From: an uncultured Burkholderiales bacterium
Lineage (GTDB): Bacteria > Pseudomonadota > Gammaproteobacteria > Burkholderiales > Burkholderiaceae_C
Direction of reading: 5' to 3'
Assembly (NCBI GenBank): GCA_937927685.1
Contig: CALBSC010000093.1
Coordinates: 1 to 39,666, forward strand
Length of the DNA stretch: 39,666 bases
Below are positions 1 to 8,330 of the stretch, piece by piece. Position 1 is the first letter of the stretch. Every line of letters begins with the position of its first letter. Position numbers and translations under genes: made by a program. The notes under the pieces were generated by a model that saw only the letters and a program-made list of their open reading frames with translations, was not told the origin of the DNA and did not search any database.

Positions 1-21
1 GTCCGCACCGGCCCGCTGATC

Positions 22-1419
22 ATGCGCCACCCCCTGCCCTACGCCTTTGCCCGCACCCACCAGCTGCTGCTGGAGGATGATGGCCAAGGGCTGATGTTGT
101 GGCATGCGGCCTCGCCTCATCCGGCGGCCTGGAGCGAGGTGCTGCGCCACCTGGGTGGCGTCACGCTGCCGCGGTGCCAACACCTGGAAGCCCGCGAACT
201 GGCGCAACGCATCAGCTCGGCCTATGCCCACGCCGAGTCGAGTGCCGCCGTGGTGGCCAGTGAGGTGCAGGAAGACGCCGACCTCACGCGCATGATGCAG
301 GAACTGCCAGCGGTGGAAGACTTGCTCGAAACCGCAGACGACGCGCCCATCATCCGTTTGCTCAACGCCTTGCTCACCCAGGCCGCACGCGACGGGGCCA
401 GCGACATCCACATCGAACCCTATGAGCGCCACAGCAGCGTGCGTTTCCGCATCGATGGCGATTTGCGCGAGGTGGTGCAACCCCACCGCGCACTGCACGC
501 CGCCCTGATCTCGCGCCTGAAAATCATGGCCGACCTGGACATCGCCGAAAAACGCCTGCCGCAAGACGGCCGCATTTCCCTGCGACTGGGGCAGCGCGCC
601 ATCGATGTGCGGGTCTCCACCCTGCCCAGCGCCCATGGCGAGCGCGCCGTGCTGCGTTTGCTCGACAAGAGCGAGAGCCAACTCAGCCTGCCTGGCCTGG
701 GCATGGAAGGCGACACCCTGTCCCGGCTGCAACGCCTGATTGCGCAGCCGCACGGCATCATCCTGGTGACCGGCCCCACCGGCTCGGGCAAAACCACCAC
801 CCTGTACGCGGCCCTGCAACAACTCGACACCCAAACCCGCAACATCCTCACGGTAGAAGACCCGGTGGAATACGAACTGCCGGGGGTGGGTCAGACGCAG
901 GTCAACCCGCGCATCGACCTGACCTTTGCCAAGGCCTTGCGAGCCATCCTGCGGCAAGACCCGGACGTCATCATGATTGGTGAAATCCGCGACTATGAAA
1001 CCGCGCAGATTGCCATTCAGGCCTCGCTCACCGGCCACCTGGTGCTGGCCACCTTGCACACCAACGATGCGCCCAGCGCCGTGACCCGCCTGATCGACAT
1101 GGGCGTTGAACCCTTCCTGCTCAGCTCCTCCTTGCTGGGCGTGCTGGCGCAACGCCTGTTGCGTCGGCTGTGCACCCATTGCCAAGGTCAGGGGTGCGAG
1201 GCCTGCCACCACAGTGGCTACCACGGACGCACCGGCATCTTCGAGTTGCTGACCACCGACGACGAGTTGCGCGCGCTCATCCATGCACAAGCCTCGGAAG
1301 CGGATCTGCGCGCCTGTGCACAACGTCATGGCATGCGCCTGATGCGTGAGGACGGCGAGCGACTGGTTGCGCAGGGCCTGACCTCGCGCGAGGAACTCTT
1401 GCGCGTCACGCGTGACTGA
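22..1419 (+). CDS. gspE: Type II secretion / type IV pilus-like assembly ATPase GspE
   Basis: Hexameric cytoplasmic ATPase that powers pseudopilus assembly in type II secretion. The 465-residue product has the family layout: an N-terminal adaptor region, Walker A GPTGSGKTT at about residues 251-259, the Asp box and Walker B (MIGEIRD) after it, and a C-terminal CxxC...CxxC zinc motif in CTHCQGQGCEACHHSG. The length is normal for GspE. The reading frame is open to the window edge without a stop, so the start at position 22 is the first ATG seen, and a slightly longer protein cannot be excluded. gspF follows directly, which supports GspE over PilB or PilT. The family call is very secure; assignment to type II secretion rather than a related pilus system rests on sequence feel and the neighbour. 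Confidence 0.93.
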   Translation: MRHPLPYAFARTHQLLLEDDGQGLMLWHAASPHPAAWSEVLRHLGGVTLPRCQHLEARELAQRISSAYAHAESSAAVVASEVQEDADLTRMMQELPAVEDLLETADDAPIIRLLNALLTQAARDGASDIHIEPYERHSSVRFRIDGDLREVVQPHRALHAALISRLKIMADLDIAEKRLPQDGRISLRLGQRAIDVRVSTLPSAHGERAVLRLLDKSESQLSLPGLGMEGDTLSRLQRLIAQPHGIILVTGPTGSGKTTTLYAALQQLDTQTRNILTVEDPVEYELPGVGQTQVNPRIDLTFAKALRAILRQDPDVIMIGEIRDYETAQIAIQASLTGHLVLATLHTNDAPSAVTRLIDMGVEPFLLSSSLLGVLAQRLLRRLCTHCQGQGCEACHHSGYHGRTGIFELLTTDDELRALIHAQASEADLRACAQRHGMRLMREDGERLVAQGLTSREELLRVTRD

Positions 1420-1453
1420 GCCCTGGCTTCAACCATTCTCCATCCGCGCCCCC

Positions 1454-2668
1454 ATGCCCGCATTCACTTACCAGGCCATCGATCCGCAGGGTGTGACCCA
1501 GCGCGGCGTCCTGGAAGCCGATTCAGCGCGCGCCGTGCGCAGTCAACTGCGTGCACGTCACCTGGTGCCGCTGGACGTCGCTCCCGTGGTCTCGGTCACG
1601 CACAACCGCGACATCGTGTTGTGGCAACGTCGTGTGCTGAACCAGACGGCGCTCACCCTCTGGACCCGACAACTCGCGGGCCTGGTCGATGCCGGCCTGC
1701 CGCTGGAGCGTGCGCTCACCGCCCTGGCCGACGAGGCCCCCACCCCCCGTCAACAGGCGCTGGTGGCCGCACTCAGGGCCGAGGTCAACGCAGGCTCCTC
1801 GTTTGCGCAGGCGCTGGCTGCGCACCCGGCCGAGTTCTCGCCCATGTACCGCGCCGTCATCGCAGCCGGCGAACACAGCGGACAACTCGGCCTGGTGCTG
1901 GAACGACTGGCCGATGACCTGGAAGCGCGACAGGCCTTGCGCAGCAAGGTGCTGGCTGCGCTGCTGTACCCCGCCATCGTGAGCGGCATTGCGCTCCTGA
2001 TCGTGCTCTTTCTGCTGGCGTATGTAGTGCCGCAGGTGGCCAGCGTGTTCACAGCCAGCCAACGTGCGCTGCCCCTCCTCACCGTGGTGATGCTGGGCAT
2101 CAGCCAGGCGGTTCAGGCCGCGTGGGGATGGGCCCTGCTGGCCACCCTGGGCGGCGGGATCCTGGCCCGGCTGTCTTTGCGTCAAGCGGCGGTGCGCGAA
2201 CAATGGGACGCCGCCTGGTTGCGCTTGCCGGTGGTGGGCCCCCTGGCGCGTGGTTACAACGCCGCACAATGCGCGCGAACGCTGGCGCTCCTCATCGGTG
2301 CCGGTGTGCCCATTCTCAAGGCCTTGCAGACGGCGGCCGACACCTTGCCCAACACCGCCCTGCGCGCCGACCTGGTGGAAGCGCAAGGCCTGGTGCGCGA
2401 GGGTGCGCCCCTGGGCAAGGCACTGGCTTATCGCCAGCGTTTGCCGGGTCTGTTGTCCATGTTCGCCCGCCTGGGCGAACAAACCGGCGAGTTGCCGCAG
2501 ATGCTGCAGCGCGCCGCGCAACAACTCAGCAACGAAGTCCAACGCAAGGCCCTGTACTGGGCCACGCTGCTCGAACCCCTGCTGATTGTGGGCATGGGGG
2601 TCATCGTGATGCTGATCGTGCTGGCCGTGATGCTGCCCATCATCCAGCTCAACCAACTGGTGAGGTAA
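1454..2668 (+). CDS. gspF: Type II secretion inner-membrane platform protein GspF
   Basis: Polytopic inner-membrane protein that forms the platform contacted by GspE. There are two T2SF domains (roughly residues 60-190 and 260-385), each followed by hydrophobic segments (around 175-200, 225-250 and 375-400). A GTG at 1412 overlaps the end of gspE, but the ATG at 1454 gives the typical family beginning MPAFTYQAID and the usual length of about 404 residues, so I chose it. The gene lies 34 bases after gspE and 2 bases before the nucleotidase, consistent with one transcript. Confidence 0.92.
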   Translation: MPAFTYQAIDPQGVTQRGVLEADSARAVRSQLRARHLVPLDVAPVVSVTHNRDIVLWQRRVLNQTALTLWTRQLAGLVDAGLPLERALTALADEAPTPRQQALVAALRAEVNAGSSFAQALAAHPAEFSPMYRAVIAAGEHSGQLGLVLERLADDLEARQALRSKVLAALLYPAIVSGIALLIVLFLLAYVVPQVASVFTASQRALPLLTVVMLGISQAVQAAWGWALLATLGGGILARLSLRQAAVREQWDAAWLRLPVVGPLARGYNAAQCARTLALLIGAGVPILKALQTAADTLPNTALRADLVEAQGLVREGAPLGKALAYRQRLPGLLSMFARLGEQTGELPQMLQRAAQQLSNEVQRKALYWATLLEPLLIVGMGVIVMLIVLAVMLPIIQLNQLVR

Positions 2669-2670
2669 GC

Positions 2671-3585
2671 ATGGCCGTATCGCTCGAAGGCAAGCTGGTG
2701 GTGGCGATTTCATCGCGAGCCCTGTTCGATTTCGAAGAAGAAAACCACGTCTTCGAGCAGGCCAACGACCGCGCCTATATGCAACTGCAACTGGAGCGCC
2801 TGGAAGTGCCCGCACCGCCGGGCGTGGCGTTTTCGCTGGTCAAAAAAATGCTGGCGTTCAACGACGAGAAAGAGCCGCGCATCGAGGTGGTGATCCTCTC
2901 GCGCAATGACCCGGTGAGCGGCATGCGCGTGTTCCGATCTGCCCAGCACTATGGACTGCCCATCCTGCGCGGCAGCTTCACCCGCGGGCAATCCCCCTGG
3001 CGCTACCTGAAACCGCTGAAGGCCAACCTGTTTTTGTCCACCCACCTGAGCGATGTGCGTGCAGCGCTCGATGCGGGCGTGCCGGCGGCGCAGGTCTATC
3101 CGCATTCGGCGCATGCTTCCGAGTCGCACCCGCATGAAATCCGCATTGCATTTGACGGCGATGCGGTGCTGTTTTCCGACGAGGCCGAGCGCGTGTACCA
3201 GGCACAGGGGCTCAGTGCTTTTCAGCAACACGAAAAAGACCGGGCCAGCCAACCGCTGTCGGCCGGCCCCTTCAAGCCCTTGCTGGAAGCCCTGCACCGG
3301 CTCCAGCGGGAGGGCACGCCGCGCATGCGCATCCGCACCGCCTTGGTCACCGCGCGCAGTGCGCCGGCCCACGAGCGCGCCATCCGCACACTGATGGACT
3401 GGAACATCGAAATCGACGAAGCCATGTTCCTGGGCGGCCTGGACAAGGGCGAGTTTTTGCGCGAATTCGAGCCGGACTTTTTCTTTGATGACCAAACCGG
3501 TCACATCGAATCGGCGGCGCAGCACGTGCCGGCCGGGCACGTGGCCAGTGGCGTGGCCTCTGGCGTGCCCCCGAAGTCAGCCTGA
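2671..3585 (+). CDS. Cytosolic 5'-nucleotidase family protein
   Basis: A 304-residue soluble protein matching the bacterial 5'-nucleotidase family (the family covered by Pfam 5-nucleotidase), which dephosphorylates nucleoside monophosphates. The family-type segments ISSRALFDFEEENHVFE near the N-terminus, AFDGDAVLFSDEAE around 168-181, and PDFFFDDQTGH near the C-terminus supply acidic residues of an HAD-like active site. The ATG at 2671 is preceded by GAGG at 2662-2665. It starts 2 bases after gspF and is probably co-transcribed with it, although I see no functional link to secretion. Its last 9 bases overlap the end of the convergent permease gene. The substrate is not deducible. Confidence 0.85.
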   Translation: MAVSLEGKLVVAISSRALFDFEEENHVFEQANDRAYMQLQLERLEVPAPPGVAFSLVKKMLAFNDEKEPRIEVVILSRNDPVSGMRVFRSAQHYGLPILRGSFTRGQSPWRYLKPLKANLFLSTHLSDVRAALDAGVPAAQVYPHSAHASESHPHEIRIAFDGDAVLFSDEAERVYQAQGLSAFQQHEKDRASQPLSAGPFKPLLEALHRLQREGTPRMRIRTALVTARSAPAHERAIRTLMDWNIEIDEAMFLGGLDKGEFLREFEPDFFFDDQTGHIESAAQHVPAGHVASGVASGVPPKSA

Positions 3586-4512
3586 CTTGGTGGCCCGCGC
3601 ACGGCTCTCGCGGCGGGCAATCCACACCGTGGACGCCATGATCACCAAGGCACCCAGCAGCGTGGTGGAACGCGGTACATCGGCAAACACCAGCCAGCCC
3701 AGCAAGCTGGCCCACACCAGGTCCAGAAACCGCAAGGATTGGGTGACAGAAATATCGGTGGCGCCAAACCCGCGTGTGAGGCAATAGTGTCCCAGTGACC
3801 CCAACACCCCGGCCGCCAGGAATCCCACCCATTGCCACAGCGTGGGGTCTTGCCAGCCGTAAATGGCCATTGGCAAGCCAAACAAGGACACCGTGAGCGA
3901 CTGCCAGAACACGATCACCGAAGCGGATTCGTAGCGGGTCAAGGCCTTGGTGATGAGGAAGGAGGCGGCAAACATGGGGGAAGACGCCAGCATGATCAGG
4001 GTATAGACCCCACCCGTCCCGCTCAACTGCGGCCCCACCACCACCAGCACACCGGCAAAGCCGATGAGCGCCGCCATCCAGCGGTCGGCTCGCATTTTCT
4101 CGCCCAGAAACCAGGCGGCCCCCAGCATGATGAAGATCGGCCCGGTGAACCCCAGCGCCGTCATGTCGGCCAGGGTGGTGTGGGGCAGTGCCGTGAACCA
4201 GAACATCAAGCCCCCCGTGTGCACCGCGCCGCGCCAGAACTGGCCCTTGACATCCTTGGGCACGTAGGACGACGGCTGACGCAGCACCCAGGGCAGCATC
4301 ACCAGCATGCCAAAGGCGTAGCGCAAAAAGAGCGACTCATACACATCGAGGTTCAGGGTGATGCTGCGGACCACCGTGTTGAGCGATGAAAACAGCACAC
4401 CCGCCATCGCGGCCCACAGCATGCCCCGCACCGCAGGCGTGAGCTTCATGGCCCGACGGTGTTGCTGGCGCTGCAACAGGGACCAGCGGCGGTAAAGACG
4501 GGAGTTTTTCAT
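3577..4512 (-). CDS. EamA/DMT-family inner-membrane transporter
   Basis: A 311-residue protein with about ten hydrophobic helices in two five-helix halves, as in EamA drug/metabolite transporters. Seen segments include LWAAMAGVLFSSLNTVV, LRYAFGMLVMLPWVL, FAGVLVVVGPQL and VGFLAAGVLGSLGHY. The substrate cannot be inferred. The frame is open far upstream to 4749, but that extension is arginine/cysteine-rich and unlike the family. The ATG at 4512 gives a basic N-terminal tail before helix 1; the ATG at 4449 (290 residues) is equally plausible, and neither has a clear ribosome site. It is convergent with the nucleotidase and divergent from flagellin 1. It is probably not part of the flagellar system. 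Confidence 0.85.
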   Translation of the reverse strand: MKNSRLYRRWSLLQRQQHRRAMKLTPAVRGMLWAAMAGVLFSSLNTVVRSITLNLDVYESLFLRYAFGMLVMLPWVLRQPSSYVPKDVKGQFWRGAVHTGGLMFWFTALPHTTLADMTALGFTGPIFIMLGAAWFLGEKMRADRWMAALIGFAGVLVVVGPQLSGTGGVYTLIMLASSPMFAASFLITKALTRYESASVIVFWQSLTVSLFGLPMAIYGWQDPTLWQWVGFLAAGVLGSLGHYCLTRGFGATDISVTQSLRFLDLVWASLLGWLVFADVPRSTTLLGALVIMASTVWIARRESRARATKSG

Positions 4513-4578
4513 CCGTGAGTGGGGGTAGACCTGGCCGAGTGTACCCAAGCCATGCGCGCAGGCGTGTCGCGCAGACAG

Positions 4579-4645
4579 GCAAATTTTTCCTCTGAGCAGC
4601 CACGCCAGGGCTGCAAATTTTTCCTCGGTTGGCTGTTTTTTCCTC
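4579..4645 (+). repeat. Repeated AT-rich motif upstream of the flagellin 1 sigma-54 promoter (candidate activator sites)
   Basis: GCAAATTTTTCCTC occurs exactly twice, at 4579-4592 and 4613-4626, 34 bp apart. A looser third copy, GCTGTTTTTTCCTC, lies at 4632-4645. They sit roughly 78-144 bp upstream of the predicted sigma-54 start, where enhancer-binding proteins usually bind. A 16-bp near-copy lies upstream of the flgB sigma-54 promoter in the same orientation. Binding by an activator is inference. Confidence 0.55.
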
Positions 4646-4696
4646 AAAAAGCATAGAAATACCGCTGACACGTGGCACAACGCGCCTCGGACACGG

Positions 4697-4712
4697 TGGC
4701 ACGCGTATTGCA
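4697..4712 (+). promoter_or_regulatory. Sigma-54 promoter of flagellin 1
   Basis: TGGCACG-CGTA-TTGCA matches the sigma-54 consensus TGGCACG-N4-TTGCW at every defined base, with the required GG and GC doublets at -24/-12 spacing. The predicted transcript start is near 4723, leaving about 38 bases before the ATG at 4761. It implies that RpoN plus an enhancer-binding activator drives this flagellin. The site lies in the 248-bp space between the permease and flagellin 1, which holds no gene. Confidence 0.85.
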
Positions 4713-4760
4713 AACACTGGGCATCGCAATTCTTTTTTTGAATACTCACAGGAGTCTCAT

Positions 4761-5675
4761 ATGCCTTCAGTTATTTACACGAACCAAGCGTCCTTGATGG
4801 CTCAGAAGGGCTTGCTGGGTGCTCAAAATTCGCTGGCCAATTCGGTCGAGCGTCTGTCGTCAGGCTTGCGAATCAACCGGGCCAAAGACGATGCCGCCGG
4901 CCTGGGCGTGGGTGAAAACCTGCAAAAGCAGCTCAACGGCGCTCAGCAAGGTTTGCACAACGTGAACGATGCGATTTCTATGGCGCAGACCGCTGAAGGC
5001 GCGTTGCAAGCCGTCACGGCCGTGGCGCAACGCATCATCACGCTGGCCACACAAGGCGCGAATGAGACGATGAGCAAAGATCAGCGATCAGCCATCGCGG
5101 CTGAAATTGACAAATTGCGTACGTCAGTCCAGGACATGGCCAAACGGACCAAGTACACCGACACAGTGCTGTTCAATTACCCGTCTAGCAGTGCCGGCAT
5201 GAACATCCAGGTCAGCAACCTGAGCACCGACAAAATCACCATTGGTTCCGAAGCCTTGGGTCCTATCAGCATCGACACGACGGCCTCCACATCGGCCACA
5301 GCCTCGGCCGAAGGGGTCACATTAGATGGAAACATCACCACGCTGAAGAACTGGGCATCCAGCACAGCCAGCGTGGCAGCCACATCGGTGACTACGATGT
5401 TCACTAACATTCAAAGTTCCGCCAATGATTATTTGAATGCCATCGTCAAGCAGCGTGGTGCACTCGGCGCCGTCCAGAACCAACTGGAATACACGGTCTC
5501 CAACCTCTCCGAGTTCTCCAACAACCTGGCCGCTTCCCGCAGCCGCGTGATGGACACGGACTACGCGGCTGAAACCGCCAACCTGACCAAAGGCCAGATC
5601 CTGCAGCAGGCTTCCACGGCCATGTTGGCGCAAGCCAACCAGATGCCGAACGTGATCCTGTCGCTCCTGAAGTAA
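4761..5675 (+). CDS. fliC: Flagellin (copy 1)
   Basis: Filament subunit of 304 residues, exported by the flagellar type III system. The N-terminal D0/D1 signature (LSSGLRINRAKDDAAG at 31-46) and the C-terminal D1/D0 signature (SRVMDTDYAAETANLTKGQI, ending NVILSLLK) are intact. The central variable part is only about 80 residues and is Ser/Thr/Ala-rich, so the filament surface domain is small. The ATG at 4761 follows AGGAG at 4750-4754. The frame is open upstream to 4629, but that stretch is promoter DNA. Expression appears sigma-54 dependent, whereas the second flagellin near the window end has a sigma-28-like promoter. A strong terminator follows, so it is monocistronic. Confidence 0.97.
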   Translation: MPSVIYTNQASLMAQKGLLGAQNSLANSVERLSSGLRINRAKDDAAGLGVGENLQKQLNGAQQGLHNVNDAISMAQTAEGALQAVTAVAQRIITLATQGANETMSKDQRSAIAAEIDKLRTSVQDMAKRTKYTDTVLFNYPSSSAGMNIQVSNLSTDKITIGSEALGPISIDTTASTSATASAEGVTLDGNITTLKNWASSTASVAATSVTTMFTNIQSSANDYLNAIVKQRGALGAVQNQLEYTVSNLSEFSNNLAASRSRVMDTDYAAETANLTKGQILQQASTAMLAQANQMPNVILSLLK

Positions 5676-5699
5676 GCCACCAGGCTGTCAGACCAGCAA

Positions 5700-5731
5700 C
5701 CCCGGTTGACGCGCGTCAGCCGGGGTTTTTT
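5700..5731 (+). terminator. Rho-independent terminator of flagellin 1
   Basis: An 11-bp stem (5700-5710 with 5715-5725, one G-T pair) closes a GCGC loop and is followed by six T residues at 5726-5731. It begins about 25 bases after the flagellin stop. Confidence 0.93.
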
Positions 5732-5798
5732 GTTGCCCGCAGTACCTGGTTCAAAGACCTGGCCCAACACCAACGCCTTTCAACTGCGGATGACCATG

Positions 5799-5825
5799 AA
5801 AAATGCCCGGAGGGTGTCCGGGCAT
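5799..5825 (-). terminator. Rho-independent terminator of the flg-motAB operon
   Basis: The inverted repeat ATGCCCGGA (5803-5811) / TCCGGGCAT (5817-5825) has a 5-base loop and an A-run at 5799-5802, which reads as a T-run on the minus strand. It lies 35 bases beyond the motB stop, so it ends the long minus-strand transcript. The rest of the 184-bp gap 5676-5859 holds only this and the flagellin terminator. Confidence 0.9.
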
Positions 5826-5859
5826 GGCGCCAATCGCGGTGCTGGTGACCAACGGGGTT

Positions 5860-6576
5860 TTACTGCCTGATCATATTGAGCAACGCCGGGTTGTCAGTCG
5901 TCTGCTTTTTGGTCTCACGCGGCAACACCGTGATGGAGATGCGCCGGTTCAGCGGGCTCATGGGATTTTCGGGAATGGAAGGACGACTGTCCCCGTAGCC
6001 AATGACTTGCGAAATGCGGGTGGGCAGCACTTCCTTGGACAGCAGTTCGCGTCGGGCCGAGTTGGCACGCTCGGTCGACAACTCCCAGTTGCCGTAGCCG
6101 GTGGCACCCGCCGCATAGGGCGTGGCATCGGTGTAGCCCTCAATGCGCAGCTTGTTTTGCGGACACATGTTGACCGCCAGTGCAATTTTGCTGAACTGCT
6201 CTTTGGCGAAGGGCGAGAGGCTGGTCCCGCCGCTCTGGAACATGGGCTGGCTGTTGTCCAGCAAAGTCAGACGCAAGCCCAGGGGCTCGAGATCGATCTG
6301 GATCGGAATGGCCCCGCGCTTGAGCTGCTTGTCGTTCTCGATCTGGTTATTGAGCTCTTCCGCCATCTGTTTGATACAGGCGTTGTCCACCGGCTCGATT
6401 TCAGACAGCAGGTTGTAGAGCAGGATCCAGCACACCAAAAAAAAAGCCATCAGCACAGTCACGAAGTCGGCATACACCAGCTTCCAGTTACCGTGGCCGA
6501 GTTCGCGCTTGGGCTTGCGCCGCCTGCGCGCACGCAAGGTGGTTTCTTCAGCGCCGGTGTTGAGTTTGGTGGCCAT
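5860..6576 (-). CDS. motB: Flagellar stator protein MotB
   Basis: Peptidoglycan-anchored subunit of the proton-conducting stator. A basic cytoplasmic tail (1-30) precedes a single membrane helix (about 31-50) holding the essential proton-carrying aspartate, Asp37, in YADFVTVLMAFFLV. The C-terminal OmpA-like peptidoglycan-binding domain carries IEGYTDATPY and WELSTERANSARRELL. At 238 residues it is shorter than the roughly 300 of enteric MotB, mainly in the linker. The ATG at 6576 lies 13 bases after the motA stop; an in-frame start at 6627 would overlap motA and add atypical residues. It is the last gene of the flg operon. The conserved Asp and proximity to motA argue for a functional stator. 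Confidence 0.94.
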   Translation of the reverse strand: MATKLNTGAEETTLRARRRRKPKRELGHGNWKLVYADFVTVLMAFFLVCWILLYNLLSEIEPVDNACIKQMAEELNNQIENDKQLKRGAIPIQIDLEPLGLRLTLLDNSQPMFQSGGTSLSPFAKEQFSKIALAVNMCPQNKLRIEGYTDATPYAAGATGYGNWELSTERANSARRELLSKEVLPTRISQVIGYGDSRPSIPENPMSPLNRRISITVLPRETKKQTTDNPALLNMIRQ

Positions 6577-6589
6577 GTGAGTCAGGTTT

Positions 6590-7468
6590 TCACGCGGCAG
6601 CGCGCGCTTCGGCCACGGACTGAACACCCGCCTGCAGCTCCATCATGGACGGACGTTGATCGGTGTAGAGCACCTTGCGCCCATATTCAACGGCTGTCAT
6701 CGGGGCAAAACCGCTGTAGTGGGCAATCAGGATTTCACGGACGGCCTCATAGGGCTTCAATTCGGCATCCGCCATCTGCTGCAACACGCGGGAGATGGGC
6801 GAAAAAATGGCATAGGCGGAGAACACCCCCACCAGCGTCCCCGTGAGTGCAGCGGCAATCATTGCCCCGGTGTCACTGGGGGAGGAGCCAGCCTTCAAGG
6901 AACCCAGGGTGTGAATCACCCCCACGATGGCCGCCACAATACCGAAGGCCGGCATGCTGTCAGCGAGCGTCATCATGGAATGCGAGGGCTCCATGAACTC
7001 CTGGTTGATGGTTTCGGTTTCCTGCGACATCACGCTGTCGAGTTGCTGCAGGGTGACCAGGCCGTCCATCATGAGGCGGAAATAGTCCGTGATGAATTCA
7101 ATCAGCCGGGGGTTGTGCAATACCTTCGGGTATTTCTGGAACAGCGGACTCGACTTGGGCTGGTTGATGTCCGACTCCAACCGCAAGGCACCATCGCGCC
7201 GGATTTTTTGCAGCAACTCGAACATCAAACACAACAATTGCAGGTTGGCAGCACGCGAGTGCCCCGACTTGCGAAAAATATCCGTGAAGGCGGTGAACAG
7301 GTTCTTCAAATTGCGCCACTTGTTTGACGCAATCAGCGTGCCCAGAGCTGCCCCGAAAATCACCAGGTATTCTTCGGGCACCCATAAATCGCCAATGTGG
7401 CCGCCCATCAGCGAGTAGCCATACAGACTCCCGGCCAGGGCCACGATCCAACCAATAGGAATATTCAT
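6590..7468 (-). CDS. motA: Flagellar stator protein MotA
   Basis: Proton-channel partner of MotB, 292 residues, with four membrane helices. Seen features: helix 1 IGWIVALAGSLYGYSLMGG; the cytoplasmic torque loop with RLESDINQPKSSPLF; helix 3 with the conserved proline in MPAFGIVAAIVGVIHTLGS; and helix 4 with TLVGVFSAYAIFSPIS. Length and motifs are normal. Its ATG overlaps the flgL stop by four bases (ATGA), so it is translationally coupled to the hook-filament junction gene. This differs from the usual motAB-che arrangement. Confidence 0.95.
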   Translation of the reverse strand: MNIPIGWIVALAGSLYGYSLMGGHIGDLWVPEEYLVIFGAALGTLIASNKWRNLKNLFTAFTDIFRKSGHSRAANLQLLCLMFELLQKIRRDGALRLESDINQPKSSPLFQKYPKVLHNPRLIEFITDYFRLMMDGLVTLQQLDSVMSQETETINQEFMEPSHSMMTLADSMPAFGIVAAIVGVIHTLGSLKAGSSPSDTGAMIAAALTGTLVGVFSAYAIFSPISRVLQQMADAELKPYEAVREILIAHYSGFAPMTAVEYGRKVLYTDQRPSMMELQAGVQSVAEARAAA

Positions 7469-8310
7469 AGTTTCTGGAACAAGGTGTTCGTGTCGAGCTT
7501 GGTGATGATAGCCTGAGCCGCCTGCAGCAAGGCATTGGACTTGGCCAGCTGCGAGGTGGCTTGCGCCAGGTCGGTATCGAGCAGGTTGCTGCGGGCCGTT
7601 TCGACATTGAGTTTTTGCGACTCGGCAAATTGCGTGGCCGCGTCCAGCTGGTTTTGCAGCAAGCCGACCCTGACTTGCGAGCGGGTCACCTGGTTGATCG
7701 CACTGTTGACGTCGTCAAACTGCACGCCACTGGGAGCGCCGCCCCCGTTCAATTGCGCGATGACGGCATCCATGGCCGCCAGCAGGTCGCCCGTGTGGCC
7801 CCCCGCAGGCGTGGCATTGAAGGTGGTGACGTCGGCCAGTTTGACGCCATTGTCCAGCGTCAGGTTGTTGGCAGCAGCCACCTGACCGACACTGCCCTTG
7901 AAGATCGGTTGGCCGCTGGCATCCAGGGCGCCCAGAATCTTGTCGACCGTATCGCGCAATTTCTGGGCCTGTACTTTCAGCACGTTCTGGCGCGAGTCCG
8001 CGGATTGGGTGTCGTTCGCAGCCTGCGTCATCATGCGCTGAAACGACACGGTGACGTCGTAAATGGATTTCAGCTGGGTGTCTGCCGTGGCATACACCTG
8101 GTTGAGGTGATCCTGGTTCACCTTGTACATGTCGTACTGGGCGTTGTCGAAAGTAACCTGTACGCCCAGCCCCGCTGCCAACGCGCTCTCGGAGGCACGG
8201 TTGTACTTGTGCCCGGATGAAATCTGCCGCTGCGCATCCACCACCTCTGCCGTGTGTTGCTGCAGGGAGTTGAGTCCGGTGTCAAAAATTTGCTGGCTGC
8301 TGATTCTCAT
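7465..8310 (-). CDS. flgL: Hook-filament junction protein FlgL
   Basis: Second junction protein (HAP3) between hook and filament, a flagellin-related protein of 281 residues. The N-terminus MRISSQQIFDTGLNSLQQHTAEVVDAQ and the C-terminal helix (RSNLLDTDLAQATSQLAKSN) match the family's coiled-coil D0/D1 segments. The start at 8310 has a good GAGGTGA ribosome site. It follows flgK after 20 bases and overlaps motA by four. It is probably escorted by the FlgN encoded at 33962-34345. Confidence 0.93.
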   Translation of the reverse strand: MRISSQQIFDTGLNSLQQHTAEVVDAQRQISSGHKYNRASESALAAGLGVQVTFDNAQYDMYKVNQDHLNQVYATADTQLKSIYDVTVSFQRMMTQAANDTQSADSRQNVLKVQAQKLRDTVDKILGALDASGQPIFKGSVGQVAAANNLTLDNGVKLADVTTFNATPAGGHTGDLLAAMDAVIAQLNGGGAPSGVQFDDVNSAINQVTRSQVRVGLLQNQLDAATQFAESQKLNVETARSNLLDTDLAQATSQLAKSNALLQAAQAIITKLDTNTLFQKL

Positions 8311-8330
8311 GGTGTCACCTCATCGATGCA

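Noticed and set aside
1523..2815. Long minus-strand open frame of 430 codons opposite gspF
   Set aside because: It covers gspF, is rich in Gln, His and Arg as expected from an antisense frame of GC-rich DNA, and has no recognisable domain.
4645..4671. Possible FliA promoter for flagellin 1 (CAAA-N15-GCTGACAC)
   Set aside because: Only three of four and five of eight consensus matches, while a perfect sigma-54 site lies closer to the gene. Worth a transcript-start check but not annotated.
3586..4760. Signs of gene transfer or an insertion element around flagellin 1
   Set aside because: No transposase, terminal repeats or target duplication seen; the lower GC there is explained by regulatory DNA and flagellin composition.
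5803..6846. Plus-strand open frame of 347 codons over motB and motA
   Set aside because: Antisense to two well-supported genes, composition atypical, and it would start inside the motB terminator.
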